A stretch of DNA of 64,000 nt. It comes from Maricaulis sp. GTDB taxonomy: Bacteria; Pseudomonadota; Alphaproteobacteria; Caulobacterales; Maricaulaceae. Below, piece by piece: positions 25,835-35,492 of this stretch (the stretch's first letter is position 1; each line of letters starts with the position of its first letter). The notes beneath the pieces were generated by a model. It was not told the origin of the DNA. It saw nothing but the letters and a program-made list of their open reading frames with translations, and made no database searches. Both the position numbers and the translations under genes were made by a program. The stretch is from the NCBI GenBank assembly GCA_017643585.1, contig JAEPND010000004.1:124001-188000 (forward strand), read 5' to 3'.

Positions 25835-27742
25835 ATGGATTCCACCCTGCTCTGGACCGCTTTCTTCGTGATCGCGACATTCGGCCTCTACATCGGCATT
25901 GCCATCTGGGCCCGCGCGGGTTCCACCGATGAATTCTATGTGGCCGGGCATGATGTACCGCCGGTTTTCAACGGCATGGCCACGGCCGCAGACTGGATGA
26001 GCGCGGCGTCCTTCCTGTCGATGGCGGGCATCATCGCCTTCTCCGGCTATGACGGCTCTGTCTATCTGATGGGCTGGACCGGCGGTTATGTCCTTCTCGC
26101 CCTGCTTCTTGCGCCCTATCTGCGCAAGTTCGGCAAGTTCACTGTCCCGGACTTCGTTGGCGATCGCTATTACAGCCAGGCCGCCCGGATTGTTGCCGTC
26201 ATCTGCGCGCTGTTTATCTCCTTCACCTATATCGCCGGACAAATGCGCGGTGTTGGCATCGCCTTCTCCAACTTCCTCCATGTACCGATCGAGATCGGTG
26301 TCGTGGTCGGTGCGATTATCGTGCTGTTCTATGCCGTGCTCGGCGGGATGAAGGGCATCACCTACACCCAGGTCGCCCAGTATTGCGTGTTGATTTTCGC
26401 CTTCATGGTCCCGGCCATTTTTCTGTCTTTACAGATCACCGGCACACCGATCCCCCAGCTGGGTTTCATCGGCAATGCGCAGGACGGCACACCGCTATTG
26501 CTCAATCTCGACCGCACGCTAGTAGAGCTGGGCTTCCAGCCCTATACGGAAGGGCTGAAGTCCAAGATCGACGTCTTTGCCATCGCCCTGGCCTTGATGG
26601 TGGGCACGGCAGGCCTGCCCCATGTCATCATACGCTTTTTCACCGTGCCCAAGGCGTCTGACGCGCGCAAATCCGCCGGCTGGGCGCTGGTCTTCATCGC
26701 CGTCCTTTACACGACCGCGCCAGCCGTCGCTGTCTTCGCGCGCTCCAACTTCATCGACACCGTCAATGAGAGCACCTATTCGCAAGCTGCCGCGAATGGG
26801 GAGATCTCTGCCAGCGAACTGCCCGAGGGCTCGACACCCGGCTGGTTCTACAACTGGGAAGACACCGGTTTGCTCGGTTTCACAGACCTGAATGGCGACG
26901 GACGGATCCAGTATCGCGCCGACCCGGACACCAATGAAGTCACCACCCTGGACCGGGATATTTTCGTTCTCGCCAATCCGGAAATCGGGGGGCTACCCGC
27001 CTGGGTGATCGGCCTGGTGGTCGCCGGCGGGCTCGCTGCTGCCTTATCAACGGCCGCAGGCCTGTTGATGGTGATTTCATCTGCGGTGTCCCATGATCTG
27101 TGCAAGAAGGTCCTCATGCCCGACATGAGCGAGACCCGGGAATTGCTGATCGCCCGTTCTGCCGCTGTCGGCGCTGTACTGATCGCAATCCTGGCAGGCA
27201 TCTACCCACCCGGATTTGTCGCAGCGGTTGTGGCATTCGCGTTCGGTCTGGCCGCAGCCAGCTTCTTCCCGGCGATCTTCCTGGGCATTTTCTGGAAACG
27301 CATGAACAAGGAAGGCGCGATCGCCGGCATGACCACCGGCTTGTTGATCACCGGCGTCTATATCATCCACTTCAAGATCGGGTTCTCCTCCATCGTCCTC
27401 GGCGTGCTGGCCCTGATCCTGGCGATTGCCTCGGCAATCCTGTTCCTGGGCACACGGACGGGACAAACATCGACGCCACCCCTGCTCTATGCAGCCGGTG
27501 CCTTGGCTCTCGCCGGATTGCTGGGTGTGCTGGGTCTACTGCCAGCGATCGCGATGGGAACGCCGGACCAATGGATACTCGGCATTTCGCCCGAGGGCTT
27601 CGGCACGGTCGGGATGCTGGTCAGTTTCGCCGTCTCCGTCGGCGTGTCACTGGCAACCCAGGCGCCTCCGCAGGACGTGCAGGACCTGGTAGAAGAGATC
27701 CGCATTCCATCCATCCGCGCGCATCCTGTTAAGGATCCATAG
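25835..27742 (+). CDS. ActP-like sodium:solute symporter, large subunit
   Basis: A 635-residue SSS-family transporter of the branch paired with DUF4212. It has about thirteen to fourteen hydrophobic segments, AGHDVPPVFNGMATAADWMSA near the N-terminus, and KGITYTQVAQY and GLPHVIIRFFTVP in the core. A soluble insert (about residues 305-380) containing FTDLNGDGRIQYR is seen in this subfamily. The ATG follows AGGAGG. Members are annotated as acetate or short-chain carboxylate permeases; the true substrate here is unproven. Confidence 0.88.
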   Translation: MDSTLLWTAFFVIATFGLYIGIAIWARAGSTDEFYVAGHDVPPVFNGMATAADWMSAASFLSMAGIIAFSGYDGSVYLMGWTGGYVLLALLLAPYLRKFGKFTVPDFVGDRYYSQAARIVAVICALFISFTYIAGQMRGVGIAFSNFLHVPIEIGVVVGAIIVLFYAVLGGMKGITYTQVAQYCVLIFAFMVPAIFLSLQITGTPIPQLGFIGNAQDGTPLLLNLDRTLVELGFQPYTEGLKSKIDVFAIALALMVGTAGLPHVIIRFFTVPKASDARKSAGWALVFIAVLYTTAPAVAVFARSNFIDTVNESTYSQAAANGEISASELPEGSTPGWFYNWEDTGLLGFTDLNGDGRIQYRADPDTNEVTTLDRDIFVLANPEIGGLPAWVIGLVVAGGLAAALSTAAGLLMVISSAVSHDLCKKVLMPDMSETRELLIARSAAVGAVLIAILAGIYPPGFVAAVVAFAFGLAAASFFPAIFLGIFWKRMNKEGAIAGMTTGLLITGVYIIHFKIGFSSIVLGVLALILAIASAILFLGTRTGQTSTPPLLYAAGALALAGLLGVLGLLPAIAMGTPDQWILGISPEGFGTVGMLVSFAVSVGVSLATQAPPQDVQDLVEEIRIPSIRAHPVKDP

Positions 27743-27766
27743 CCGCGCCAGGACCGATCAAAACCG

Positions 27767-28080
27767 TCAGCTGTCGGCACCTGCCATCAGGCGGAACAGC
27801 AACAGCAAGCCAATCATTTCCAGAGATTCCTCGACGGTGGCGAACAGGTCCCGCTTGAGATCGCTCACCCCCAGATGGTCCGGGTCGATTTCAGCGATAT
27901 AACTGCCGGCGATCAATTCGATCCCCACCGCACCGGACAAATAGATCACCCCGGCCAGCGCAAACCCCAGCGCCAATGATCGCGGCAGGGCAAAGAACCA
28001 GCGCCCCAGCACCGAACCGACAATCAGCACGCCCGCCAGATACGGGATAGGCCAGACCACATAGGGCAGGGCGAAGCCAG
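27767..28080 (-). pseudogene. C-terminal remnant of a membrane protein gene
   Basis: The frame ending at 27767 encodes about 100 residues with three hydrophobic segments followed by GVELI-type and VEESLEMIGLLLLFRL segments (here AVGIELIAGSYIAEID and FATVEESLEMIGLLLL). Such a C-terminus occurs in multi-spanning bacterial membrane proteins of unknown function that are about twice as long. Upstream, the frame runs into sequence with no plausible protein character (Arg/Ser/Cys-rich), where another frame shows sigma-54 similarity. The gene therefore seems to have lost its 5' half. A short functional protein cannot be excluded. Confidence 0.5.
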
Positions 28081-28220
28081 AGCGGCTGCTCCGTAATGAG
28101 CGGATTGGCTTCACAGATTTCCGCGACCTCTCGCTCCAGCTCGTCCTGGGCCAGCCCGAGCAGATGCAGCGCGCACTGCATTCCGGGGGAGAGGGATTGA
28201 CGCTGAACTGTCCTAAAATT
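28081..28220 (-). pseudogene. Relic resembling sigma-54 (RpoN) region I
   Basis: In a frame different from the neighbouring membrane fragment, about 43 residues read like the N-terminal activator-interacting region of RpoN: QSLSPGMQCALHLLGL, then DELEREVAEICEANPLI, matching the family pattern QSLxxTPQLQQAIxLLQLxxxEL...ExNPLL. A stop codon lies just upstream and the similarity ends at about 28092, where the membrane-protein fragment begins in another frame. It is probably the scar of a deletion. The assignment rests on motif recognition only. Confidence 0.45.
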
Positions 28221-28499
28221 CTAGGAAAAACTGTGTATGGGAACCTCCACACACAGTATCCCAGAAAGGCAATAATTCTCATATAGATATATTTTTCAGA
28301 TATTTAGGCAATTCGCATTGCAGCCTGCAAGACAGCATGGCGCACATTGCGGCATCAAAAACCGCAGTTTGCATCGCGCTGGAGGCGACACCGCACCGAC
28401 CGTCGCCGAAAGCCCAAGGTATAGCTGCGATTCTGGCGCTGTTCGCTGCCGCGGCCATACCCTTGCAGCGAGACCTCCTGAAACACAAGGGAGATCTGA

Positions 28500-29507
28500 A
28501 TGACGCGAAAGGTGCTTGTACTCGGCGGAGCCGGCTATATCGGCTCGCACGTCGCCAAGGCGCTGGCCTTGCGCGGTGACATCCCGATCGTCATTGACAA
28601 CCTGTCTTCCGGCCACGAGGCATTCGTGCGTTGGGGGCCTCTTCTCAAGGCGGATATCCGGGAACAGGCAGCCCTGGATGCGGCGTTTCGCACATTCAAA
28701 CCCGATGCGGTCATGCACTTCGCGGCATCGATCGAAGTCGGACTGGGCGAGCAAAATCCCATCGAGTTCTGGAACAATAATGTCGCGGGCTCTCTCAGCG
28801 TGCTTTCGGCCACGAAGACGCATGGCTGCCGCAATCTCGTCTTCTCATCGACCTGTGCCGTATACGGGACCCCGGAACGACTTCCGCTCAGCGAGACCCA
28901 TCCGCGGCGTCCTATCAATACCTATGGACGTACCAAGCTGGCGATCGAACAGGCGCTGGAGGACGCGGCGCGCGCTGGTGAGATCAATTTTGCCGCCCTG
29001 CGCTACTTCAATGCCGCTGGAGCCAGCCCGGACGGAGATCTGGGCGAGGCCCATGACCCGGAAACCCATCTGATCCCGCTAGCGCTGCAGGCTGCTGACG
29101 GAACCGGCACCCCCCTCAAACTCTTCGGCACCGATTACGACACCCCAGACGGAAGCTGTGTGCGCGATTTCATCCATGTCAGCGACCTGGCACGCGGACA
29201 CTTGCGCGCGCTGGATCGCCTGCTGGGACGTGATGAAAGCTTCGCCTGCAATCTGGGCACCGGACATGGCGTGTCCGTACTGGAGGTCCTGAAGGCTGTG
29301 GCAGAGGTCGTCGGGCGGCCAGTACCCCATTCTGTACATGCACGCCGGGCCGGTGATCCGGCAGAGCTCTACGCAAATACCGGTTACGCCTGCCACATGC
29401 TGGGTTTCAAGACATTCCGGTCCTCCATCAAGGGCATTGTCACCGATGCCTGGAACTATCACCGCATGAACGCCCAGGCTCCGGCCCCGATGCTCGCCGC
29501 TCGATGA
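28500..29507 (+). CDS. galE: UDP-glucose 4-epimerase, copy 1
   Basis: A 335-residue short-chain dehydrogenase-fold enzyme that interconverts UDP-glucose and UDP-galactose. NAD-binding GGAGYIGSH is at residues 9-17, with SSTCAVYG (catalytic Ser/Thr), YGRTK (Tyr and Lys of YxxxK) and RYFNAAGA. The ATG at 28500 follows GGGAGAT. It is a clear paralogue of the galE at 61796, which sits in the galactose operon. This copy stands alone upstream of the cofactor operon, so it more likely supplies UDP-galactose for envelope polysaccharides. That division of labour is inferred. Confidence 0.92.
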   Translation: MTRKVLVLGGAGYIGSHVAKALALRGDIPIVIDNLSSGHEAFVRWGPLLKADIREQAALDAAFRTFKPDAVMHFAASIEVGLGEQNPIEFWNNNVAGSLSVLSATKTHGCRNLVFSSTCAVYGTPERLPLSETHPRRPINTYGRTKLAIEQALEDAARAGEINFAALRYFNAAGASPDGDLGEAHDPETHLIPLALQAADGTGTPLKLFGTDYDTPDGSCVRDFIHVSDLARGHLRALDRLLGRDESFACNLGTGHGVSVLEVLKAVAEVVGRPVPHSVHARRAGDPAELYANTGYACHMLGFKTFRSSIKGIVTDAWNYHRMNAQAPAPMLAAR

Positions 29508-29513
29508 GCGGCA

Positions 29514-29533
29514 AGCCGGCGGGCCAGCCGGCT
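29514..29533 (+). terminator. Possible hairpin terminator after galE copy 1
   Basis: AGCCGGC (29514-29520) can pair with GCCGGCT (29527-29533), starting 7 nt after the galE stop. There is no T-run, so termination is uncertain. Confidence 0.3.
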
Positions 29534-29637
29534 GAGGATGCGCGAAATTGGGTCGCGCGACCGACCTGATCAGCGTAAACAAGCGCCAGGCCTGGGTCAC
29601 ACATGGTCCGGCCCCAACCCTCTGGGAGAGTTCGCGA

Positions 29638-30177
29638 ATGAGCGGATCGGGCATTATTGGTGTCGTGCTTGCCGGTGGTGAATCCTTGCGCATGGGCCAG
29701 GAAAAGGCCGGACTTGTCTGGAACGGGCAGAGCCTGCTTGCTCGAGCGCAGACCATTCTCGCGGAGGCAGGATGCACAAGCATCTGGGTCAGCGGCCGCC
29801 CCGACCTGCCCAATGGATTCGCGGATTCGCATCGCGATGCTGGCCCCGCCCACGCCCTGCTGGATGCACTGGAACGACTGCCTGGCGATGCGCCGGGCTT
29901 GCTCGCCCTGGCCGTCGACATGCCGCTGGTCGCAGTCGAGGATCTCGTGGCGCTGACCCGGCCCGCTCCGGAACACGCACGCGCCTGGTGCGAACACCCC
30001 CTGCCGGTTTACCTGCCCGCCGATTGCCCTCGCCCCGACCGCAAGGATGTCTGGTCCATCCGCAAACTGGTGACGCCGATGCAGATCGAGTGGCTGGAGA
30101 CCAGCCCAGCGCGGCGCGAGCGATTGCGCAATATCAACACGCCTGAAGATTTCGAGCGTCTTCAGACCGAGCGGTAA
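29638..30177 (+). CDS. mobA: Molybdenum cofactor guanylyltransferase
   Basis: A 179-residue nucleotidyltransferase that attaches GMP to molybdopterin to form bis-MGD. The GTP-binding signature VVLAGGESLRMGQEKAGL lies near the N-terminus, and ALAVDMPLV gives the metal-binding DMP motif. The ATG at 29638 has GGGAG about 9 nt upstream; a longer reading from 29548 lacks support. It leads the molybdenum cofactor cluster and implies a DMSO-reductase-family enzyme elsewhere in the genome. Confidence 0.85.
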   Translation: MSGSGIIGVVLAGGESLRMGQEKAGLVWNGQSLLARAQTILAEAGCTSIWVSGRPDLPNGFADSHRDAGPAHALLDALERLPGDAPGLLALAVDMPLVAVEDLVALTRPAPEHARAWCEHPLPVYLPADCPRPDRKDVWSIRKLVTPMQIEWLETSPARRERLRNINTPEDFERLQTER

Positions 30178-30296
30178 CGGCCGCCAGGGGCGCTGGACCA
30201 GATCATGGCATTGAGCTCCAAAGCACATACATGTGAAAGATCGGGATGTGTCCGCGCGCCCGGTTCGCGCATAATGTCGATCACAGGAGGCAAAAC

Positions 30297-30542
30297 ATGT
30301 CGATCACCGTCAGATACTTTGCGGCCCTGCGTGAACGCATGGGGACGGCCGAGGAGGTCATTGATGCCCCCGCCGGCACCGCGGCTGAACTGGTCGCGTG
30401 GCTGGTCGCGCGGGATGACCAGGCTGATGCGCTGGCCCACCCTTCGACCCGCCTGATCGTGAATGATGAAATCGTCTCGCGCGAACACGCGCTGAGCTCC
30501 GGCGATGTCATCGCATTCTGCCCGCCCTTCTCGGGAGGTTGA
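30297..30542 (+). CDS. moaD: Molybdopterin synthase small subunit
   Basis: An 81-residue ubiquitin-fold sulfur carrier ending in the required Gly-Gly (CPPFSGG), which is thiocarboxylated and donates sulfur to precursor Z. The ATG at 30297 follows AGGAGG. MSITVRYFAALRE is the usual N-terminus. It is directly followed by moaE, its partner in the heterotetrameric synthase. Confidence 0.92.
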   Translation: MSITVRYFAALRERMGTAEEVIDAPAGTAAELVAWLVARDDQADALAHPSTRLIVNDEIVSREHALSSGDVIAFCPPFSGG

Positions 30543-30546
30543 GACC

Positions 30547-31014
30547 GTGATGCTGATCCGGGTCCAGGCAGAGCGTTTCGACGCGGGTGCTTTGCTCAAC
30601 AAGATGAGCGGCGCGGACAGCGATTGCGGGGCCGTGGCCAGCTTCTCCGGCCAGGTCCGGGGCGGAAACGGCCTGACCGCACTGGAGCTGGAACACTATC
30701 CCGGTGTCACCGAGAAAGCCCTGACCCGTATTGCCACTCACGCCTGCAAGCGCTGGGATCTGCGACAGGCAGTGATCCTGCATCGGATCGGTCGCATGGA
30801 GGTGGGCGAGGAAATCGTCTTCATCGGGGCCACGGCGCCTCACCGGCGTGCAGCACTTGAAGCGGTCAGCTTCATGATCGATACCCTGAAAACCCAGGCC
30901 CCGTTCTGGAAGAAGGAATTCGACGCCCAGGGCGAACGCTGGGTCGAAACCAGGGCCGAGGATGACAGGGCTGCCGCCCGATGGCTGCAAGAGGAAGAGG
31001 ACATGTCTGCATGA
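30547..31014 (+). CDS. moaE: Molybdopterin synthase catalytic subunit
   Basis: A 155-residue large subunit that converts cyclic pyranopterin monophosphate to molybdopterin. Conserved segments are GAVASFSGQVRG, LELEHYPGVTEKAL, HRIGRMEVGE and PFWKKE, with the active-site lysine in the last. The start could be GTG at 30547 (8 nt after GGAGG) or the ATG one codon later. Its stop overlaps the moaB start (ATGA). Confidence 0.93.
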   Translation: MMLIRVQAERFDAGALLNKMSGADSDCGAVASFSGQVRGGNGLTALELEHYPGVTEKALTRIATHACKRWDLRQAVILHRIGRMEVGEEIVFIGATAPHRRAALEAVSFMIDTLKTQAPFWKKEFDAQGERWVETRAEDDRAAARWLQEEEDMSA

Positions 31015-31526
31015 CCCAAATACCGGACACGGTCGGCTTTGCCGTCATGACCGTATCAGATACGCGCGATACCCACAGCGACCGGACGGGGCCCTGGCTG
31101 CGCGAGCAGATCGCTGCAGAGGGACACGCTGTCATCGCGCACGCCATTGTCCCAGACCAGATCAGCAACATCCAGAGCCAGTTGCGCAGCTGGATTGCGG
31201 ACCCGGAAATCCACGCGATCATCGCCACCGGGGGGACCGGCCTGACGGGGCGCGATGTCACACCGGAAGCCTTCAAGCCGCTCTATGACAAGGAGATGGA
31301 CGGGTTCAGCGCGGTCTTCCATGCCATCAGCTTCAAGTCCGTCGGCGTATCCACCATCCAGTCCCGCGCCACTGCCGGCATCGCAGCTGGGACCTATCTG
31401 TTCGCCATTCCCGGTTCGATGGGCGGATGCAAGGATGCCTGGAATCACGTACTCCGGGACGAGTTTGACCGCTCACACAGACCCTGCAATCTGGTCGAAC
31501 TTATCCCTCGCCTGACGGAGCGCTGA
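31011..31526 (+). CDS. moaB: MoaB/Mog-type molybdopterin adenylyltransferase
   Basis: A 171-residue MoaB-family protein that adenylylates molybdopterin before metal insertion. [19 protein letters not shown] is the conserved substrate-binding loop, followed by [14 protein letters not shown]. It overlaps moaE by 4 bp and precedes moaC by 2 bp, so all are co-transcribed. Confidence 0.9.
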   Translation: MTQIPDTVGFAVMTVSDTRDTHSDRTGPWLREQIAAEGHAVIAHAIVPDQISNIQSQLRSWIADPEIHAIIATGGTGLTGRDVTPEAFKPLYDKEMDGFSAVFHAISFKSVGVSTIQSRATAGIAAGTYLFAIPGSMGGCKDAWNHVLRDEFDRSHRPCNLVELIPRLTER

Positions 31527-31528
31527 TC

Positions 31529-32026
31529 ATGCCTTCCTCATCCGGACTGACCCACCAAGGCAGTGATGGCCGCATCCGCATGGTGGATGTCGGCGACAAG
31601 ACTGTGACCCGCAGGACGGCCGTTGCGCGCGCCCGGATCACCATGGCGCCCTGCGCCTTCACTGCGATCCGGGAAGGTCAGGGGCCCAAGGGTGATGCCC
31701 TGCAAACAGCCGAACTGGCCGGCATCATGGCCGCCAAGCGAACCTCGGACCTGATCCCCCTTTGCCACCCCTTGCCCCTGACCAAGGCGCGGGTGAGCAT
31801 CGAACCGGTGACCGGTGAAACAGCCTTCGAAATCCGCGCAGAGGTCCGCACCGACGGCAAGACAGGCGTTGAGATGGAAGCGCTGACCGCCGCCTCCGTC
31901 GCCGCGCTGACCCTCTATGACATGGCCAAGGCGCTCGATAAGTCGATGACCATCTCGGAGCTGCAACTGGTCGAGAAAACCGGCGGAAAGTCCGGCGATT
32001 TCACCCGTGACGAGGCAAGCGAATGA
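31529..32026 (+). CDS. moaC: Cyclic pyranopterin monophosphate synthase
   Basis: A 165-residue MoaC, which together with MoaA forms cyclic pyranopterin monophosphate from [18 protein letters not shown] and [20 protein letters not shown] are its signatures, and KTGGKSGDF closes the protein as usual. MoaA itself is not in the window. It overlaps moeA by 4 bp. Confidence 0.95.
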   Translation: MPSSSGLTHQGSDGRIRMVDVGDKTVTRRTAVARARITMAPCAFTAIREGQGPKGDALQTAELAGIMAAKRTSDLIPLCHPLPLTKARVSIEPVTGETAFEIRAEVRTDGKTGVEMEALTAASVAALTLYDMAKALDKSMTISELQLVEKTGGKSGDFTRDEASE

Positions 32027-33213
32027 TTCCGGTGGACGTGGCCAGAGACCGGATACTCAACGCCCTTTCCCCCACAGCGACACACACGCTTGATTACACA
32101 CACGCCCTGGGCCGCGTGCTGGCTGCGCCCTTGATGGCCGCGCGCACCCAACCGCCCTTTGATGCGTCAGCCATGGATGGATACGCCGTTCGCTCCGCCG
32201 ACCTGGCGACGCCTGATAACCGCTTCGGTCTGCAAGGCGAATCCGCCGCCGGTCATGGTTTCCGACCAGACCTGGAACCCGGCAGTGCAATCAGGATCTC
32301 CACAGGCGCACCGATACCGGCGGGCGCCGACCAGGTGGTGATCCAGGAAAATGCGGAACGCGACGGGGACAGCCTCGTCCTGCACGCCGAACCGAAACCC
32401 GGGGCGAATATCCGCCATGCCGGCATTGATTTCTTTGAAGGGGATACGCTGGTCCCGGCCGGCGTCCGGGCGAACCCGGACATGATCGCACTGGCGGTCG
32501 GCGCAGGACAGGTCGAGCTGACCGTACACCGACAGCCACGGATCGGCATCGTGTCCACCGGAGACGAGCTGGTGGAGCCGGGCGAAGCCACCGGGCCCGA
32601 CCAGATCATCAATTCCGTGTCCAAGGGACTGTCCGCTCTTATCGAAGCGGCCGGTTGTGAACCCGTGTATCTGGGCATCGCACGCGACACGCCACAGAGT
32701 GTTCGCGAACGCTTTGCCGACGCCGCCGGCCTGGACCTTGTGGTCACCATCGGGGGGGCTTCAGTCGGCGATCATGATCATCTTCGTCACGTCTTCGCGG
32801 AAGATGGCGGCGTACTGGCGTTCGAAAAAATCGCCCTGAAGCCGGGCAAGCCGACCTGGTTCGGCACGCTGTCGGGAACACCGGTGCTGGGACTGCCGGG
32901 CAACCCGGTCTCCGCGCTCGTCGTGGCGCGCCTGCTCCTGCTCCCGGCCGTGGCTCGGTTGAATGGACAGAACAAGCCACCCGTTTTTTCCCACGCGATC
33001 TGTGCGGTGGACCTCCCCGGCAATGATCACCGGGAGACGTATCTGCGAGGCCAAATCAATGGCGATGGACGGGTGCAGCCGCTGAACAATCAGGATTCCT
33101 CAGCCCTGTCTGCCCTGGTGCGTGCGACATGCTTGATCCGTCGCCCCATCCACGCCGACGCCATTGCGCCTGGCGACAGCGTCGAGATCCTGCCGCTCTT
33201 GAACCGGGACTGA
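32023..33213 (+). CDS. moeA: Molybdopterin molybdenumtransferase
   Basis: A 396-residue MoeA that inserts molybdate into adenylylated molybdopterin. [13 protein letters not shown] near the N-terminus is the family signature. The MoaB-like central domain shows [14 protein letters not shown] and the substrate loop [11 protein letters not shown], and [11 protein letters not shown] follows. It is the last gene of the operon and converges with the GH3 gene 12 bp away, leaving no room for a terminator. Confidence 0.95.
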   Translation: MIPVDVARDRILNALSPTATHTLDYTHALGRVLAAPLMAARTQPPFDASAMDGYAVRSADLATPDNRFGLQGESAAGHGFRPDLEPGSAIRISTGAPIPAGADQVVIQENAERDGDSLVLHAEPKPGANIRHAGIDFFEGDTLVPAGVRANPDMIALAVGAGQVELTVHRQPRIGIVSTGDELVEPGEATGPDQIINSVSKGLSALIEAAGCEPVYLGIARDTPQSVRERFADAAGLDLVVTIGGASVGDHDHLRHVFAEDGGVLAFEKIALKPGKPTWFGTLSGTPVLGLPGNPVSALVVARLLLLPAVARLNGQNKPPVFSHAICAVDLPGNDHRETYLRGQINGDGRVQPLNNQDSSALSALVRATCLIRRPIHADAIAPGDSVEILPLLNRD

Positions 33214-33225
33214 GTTCCGTTCTGC

Positions 33226-35439
33226 TCAGGCCTTCAACAGGCGCAACGACGTGTGCAGGTCCGCGCGGGAATCGCCTCCCACCCAGATATCGAAATCACC
33301 CGGTTCGGCTTGGAAGCTTCCATCGCGATGATAATAGGCGAGTTCATTCACACTGAGCTGGAACTCGACCTGTACACTCTCGCCTGGAGCCAGCTCCTGC
33401 CGCCGGAACGCCTTGAGCTCCCGCACCGGCCGGGTAATCCGAGCCACGCGGTCACGGATGTAGAGCTGGGTGATCTCGCTGGCCGTACGCGTACCGGTAT
33501 TGATTACGGTCGCGGTGACGATGGCCATCTCTTTCTCCGTCATTTCGTGGCGGTCGATATGCAGGTCGCTGTAGGCAAACTGCGTATAGCTCAGACCGAA
33601 ACCGAAGGGGAAAAGCGGCTCATAGCCCGCATCTAGCAGAAAGCTCGTCATGCCCAGGGACGTCTGCGGAGCACCTTTCTCGATATCGTCGATATGGATC
33701 ACCTTGTCGGCCTCCGGCGGACGGCCGGTATTCTTGTGCCCGTAATAGATCGGAACCTGTCCGGAGACCTTCGGGAACGTCACCGGAAGCTTGCCGCTGG
33801 GCACCGCGCGACCGAACAGGAGGTCGGCCAGGGCCGGACCGGACATCGAACCGCCGTGCCAGGCGTAAACGAGGGCATCGAACTCTTCGATGACATCGCC
33901 CAGTGCCAGCGGCCGCCCCGCCATGATCACGCCGATGACCGGTTTTCCGGTCTGGCGAATGGCGCGGACAAGATCGGCCTGGGCACCCGGCAGGGTGATA
34001 TCGGCACGACAATGCGCCTCGCCAGAGAGGATCGCCTCTTCACCGATAAAGAGGACAGCCACATCACATGATGCAGCCGCTTCAACCGCACGCGTGAAAA
34101 GTGTCTTGTCGTGGCTGCGCGTTGTCTCCAGGCCCGGTTCGAAATCAACTTCGGCCTGTCCCTCCAGCACGCTCGTGATCGCATCAAGCGGCGTGACACT
34201 GCGTTCCGACTTGCCATCGAAAACCCACGTGCCCATCTGCTCGGCCGGCTCGTTGGCCATGGGACCGATCACTGCAAGGCTGGAAATCTGGTCACTCGCA
34301 AGCGGCAGCGTGTCCTTCTCGTTGCGCAGAAGCACGCAGCTCTCGGTCGCGGCCTGGCGCGCCACCGCAAGAGCCGTCAGGCGTGCCGGCTCTTCGGTGT
34401 GCTGATCCAGCCGGTCACCGTCAATGAGACCGGCCCGGATCTTGGTGCGCAGGATATTGCCGACCAGTTGGTCGATGCGATCCATCGAGATTTCACCGGA
34501 TTCGCACAGGTGTGGCAGGTGAGCGCTATAGAGACCGCCAACCATATCCATATCCACGCCGGCCTGTGCCGCGACGAGTGCCGCGTCGACCTCATCCTCA
34601 CACATGCCGTGCGTACACAGCTGGGTGATGGACTCCCAGTCACTGACGACCATGCCGTCGAATGACCATTCCTCGCGCAGGACGTCGGTCAGAAGCCATT
34701 CATTGCCGCTGGCGGGAACACCATCGATATCCCCAAAGGACGTCATGAACGTAGCGACGCCCGCCTCAACAGCAGCCTTGAACGGCGGCAGATGCACATT
34801 GCGCATCTCGTTGGGCGGGATGTTGGTGGAGTTGTAGTCCCGTCCACCTTCTGACGCGCCATAGCCGGCGAAGTGCTTGGCGCAGGCCAGGATCGTATCC
34901 GGCGACGCCGGATCGGAGGTCTGATAACCGTCGATCATCGCAGCGCCCAGGACACTGGTCAGATACGGATCTTCGCCAAAACTTTCGGCAACCCTTCCCC
35001 AACGCGGATCGCGGCTTACGTCGATCATGGGAGCAAATGTCCAGTTGACACCGGTGACTGCGGCTTCTTGCGCGGAGATCCGGGCACAATCGCGCACAAG
35101 CTCGGGGTTCCAGCTGGAGGCCTGGGCGAGCGGAAGCGGCATCACGGTGTGGAAACCGTGAATGACATCGCGACCGATCAGAAGCGGAATGCCGTGACGG
35201 CTTTCCTGGCGCGCGATGGTTTGCAGCGCATCCACAGCCGCACGATCAACGAGATTGATCACCGAGCCAACCCGGCCCGCACGCACGTCGTCGGCCAGGG
35301 CATCAAACGCTTCCCAGCCATTCCACTGGACCTGGTTGAGTTGGCCAGTCTTCTCCTCGAGCGTCATCTCCGTCAACAGGTTGCGGATGCGTTCCTCGAT
35401 CGCCATCTCCGACGAGTTGTATTCGTTCGCCATATCCAT
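33226..35439 (-). CDS. GH3 beta-glucosidase (no signal peptide)
   Basis: A 737-residue BglX-type beta-glucosidase expected to cleave imported beta-glucan oligosaccharides to glucose. The start MDMANEYNSS has AGGG about 9-10 nt upstream; the longer upstream reading is low-complexity and unlikely. The GH3 N-terminal domain has LLIGRDVIHG, KHFAGYGASEGGRDYN and MVVSDWES with nucleophile Asp267. The alpha/beta sandwich domain and a fibronectin III-like C-terminus (VTATVINTGTRTASEITQLY) follow. No signal peptide is visible, so it is probably cytoplasmic. It is the third gene of the GH16-GPH-GH3 operon. Confidence 0.9.
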   Translation of the reverse strand: MDMANEYNSSEMAIEERIRNLLTEMTLEEKTGQLNQVQWNGWEAFDALADDVRAGRVGSVINLVDRAAVDALQTIARQESRHGIPLLIGRDVIHGFHTVMPLPLAQASSWNPELVRDCARISAQEAAVTGVNWTFAPMIDVSRDPRWGRVAESFGEDPYLTSVLGAAMIDGYQTSDPASPDTILACAKHFAGYGASEGGRDYNSTNIPPNEMRNVHLPPFKAAVEAGVATFMTSFGDIDGVPASGNEWLLTDVLREEWSFDGMVVSDWESITQLCTHGMCEDEVDAALVAAQAGVDMDMVGGLYSAHLPHLCESGEISMDRIDQLVGNILRTKIRAGLIDGDRLDQHTEEPARLTALAVARQAATESCVLLRNEKDTLPLASDQISSLAVIGPMANEPAEQMGTWVFDGKSERSVTPLDAITSVLEGQAEVDFEPGLETTRSHDKTLFTRAVEAAASCDVAVLFIGEEAILSGEAHCRADITLPGAQADLVRAIRQTGKPVIGVIMAGRPLALGDVIEEFDALVYAWHGGSMSGPALADLLFGRAVPSGKLPVTFPKVSGQVPIYYGHKNTGRPPEADKVIHIDDIEKGAPQTSLGMTSFLLDAGYEPLFPFGFGLSYTQFAYSDLHIDRHEMTEKEMAIVTATVINTGTRTASEITQLYIRDRVARITRPVRELKAFRRQELAPGESVQVEFQLSVNELAYYHRDGSFQAEPGDFDIWVGGDSRADLHTSLRLLKA

Positions 35440-35492
35440 GACTGATTTCCCTGCGTACGCTGCCTCTTCGCCAAATGGCGGGGCTTTACTTT

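Noticed and set aside
29548-33213. Molybdenum cofactor genes as part of the glucan system
   Set aside because: The operon is a standard cofactor set, and no molybdoenzyme or shared operator links it to glycan genes.
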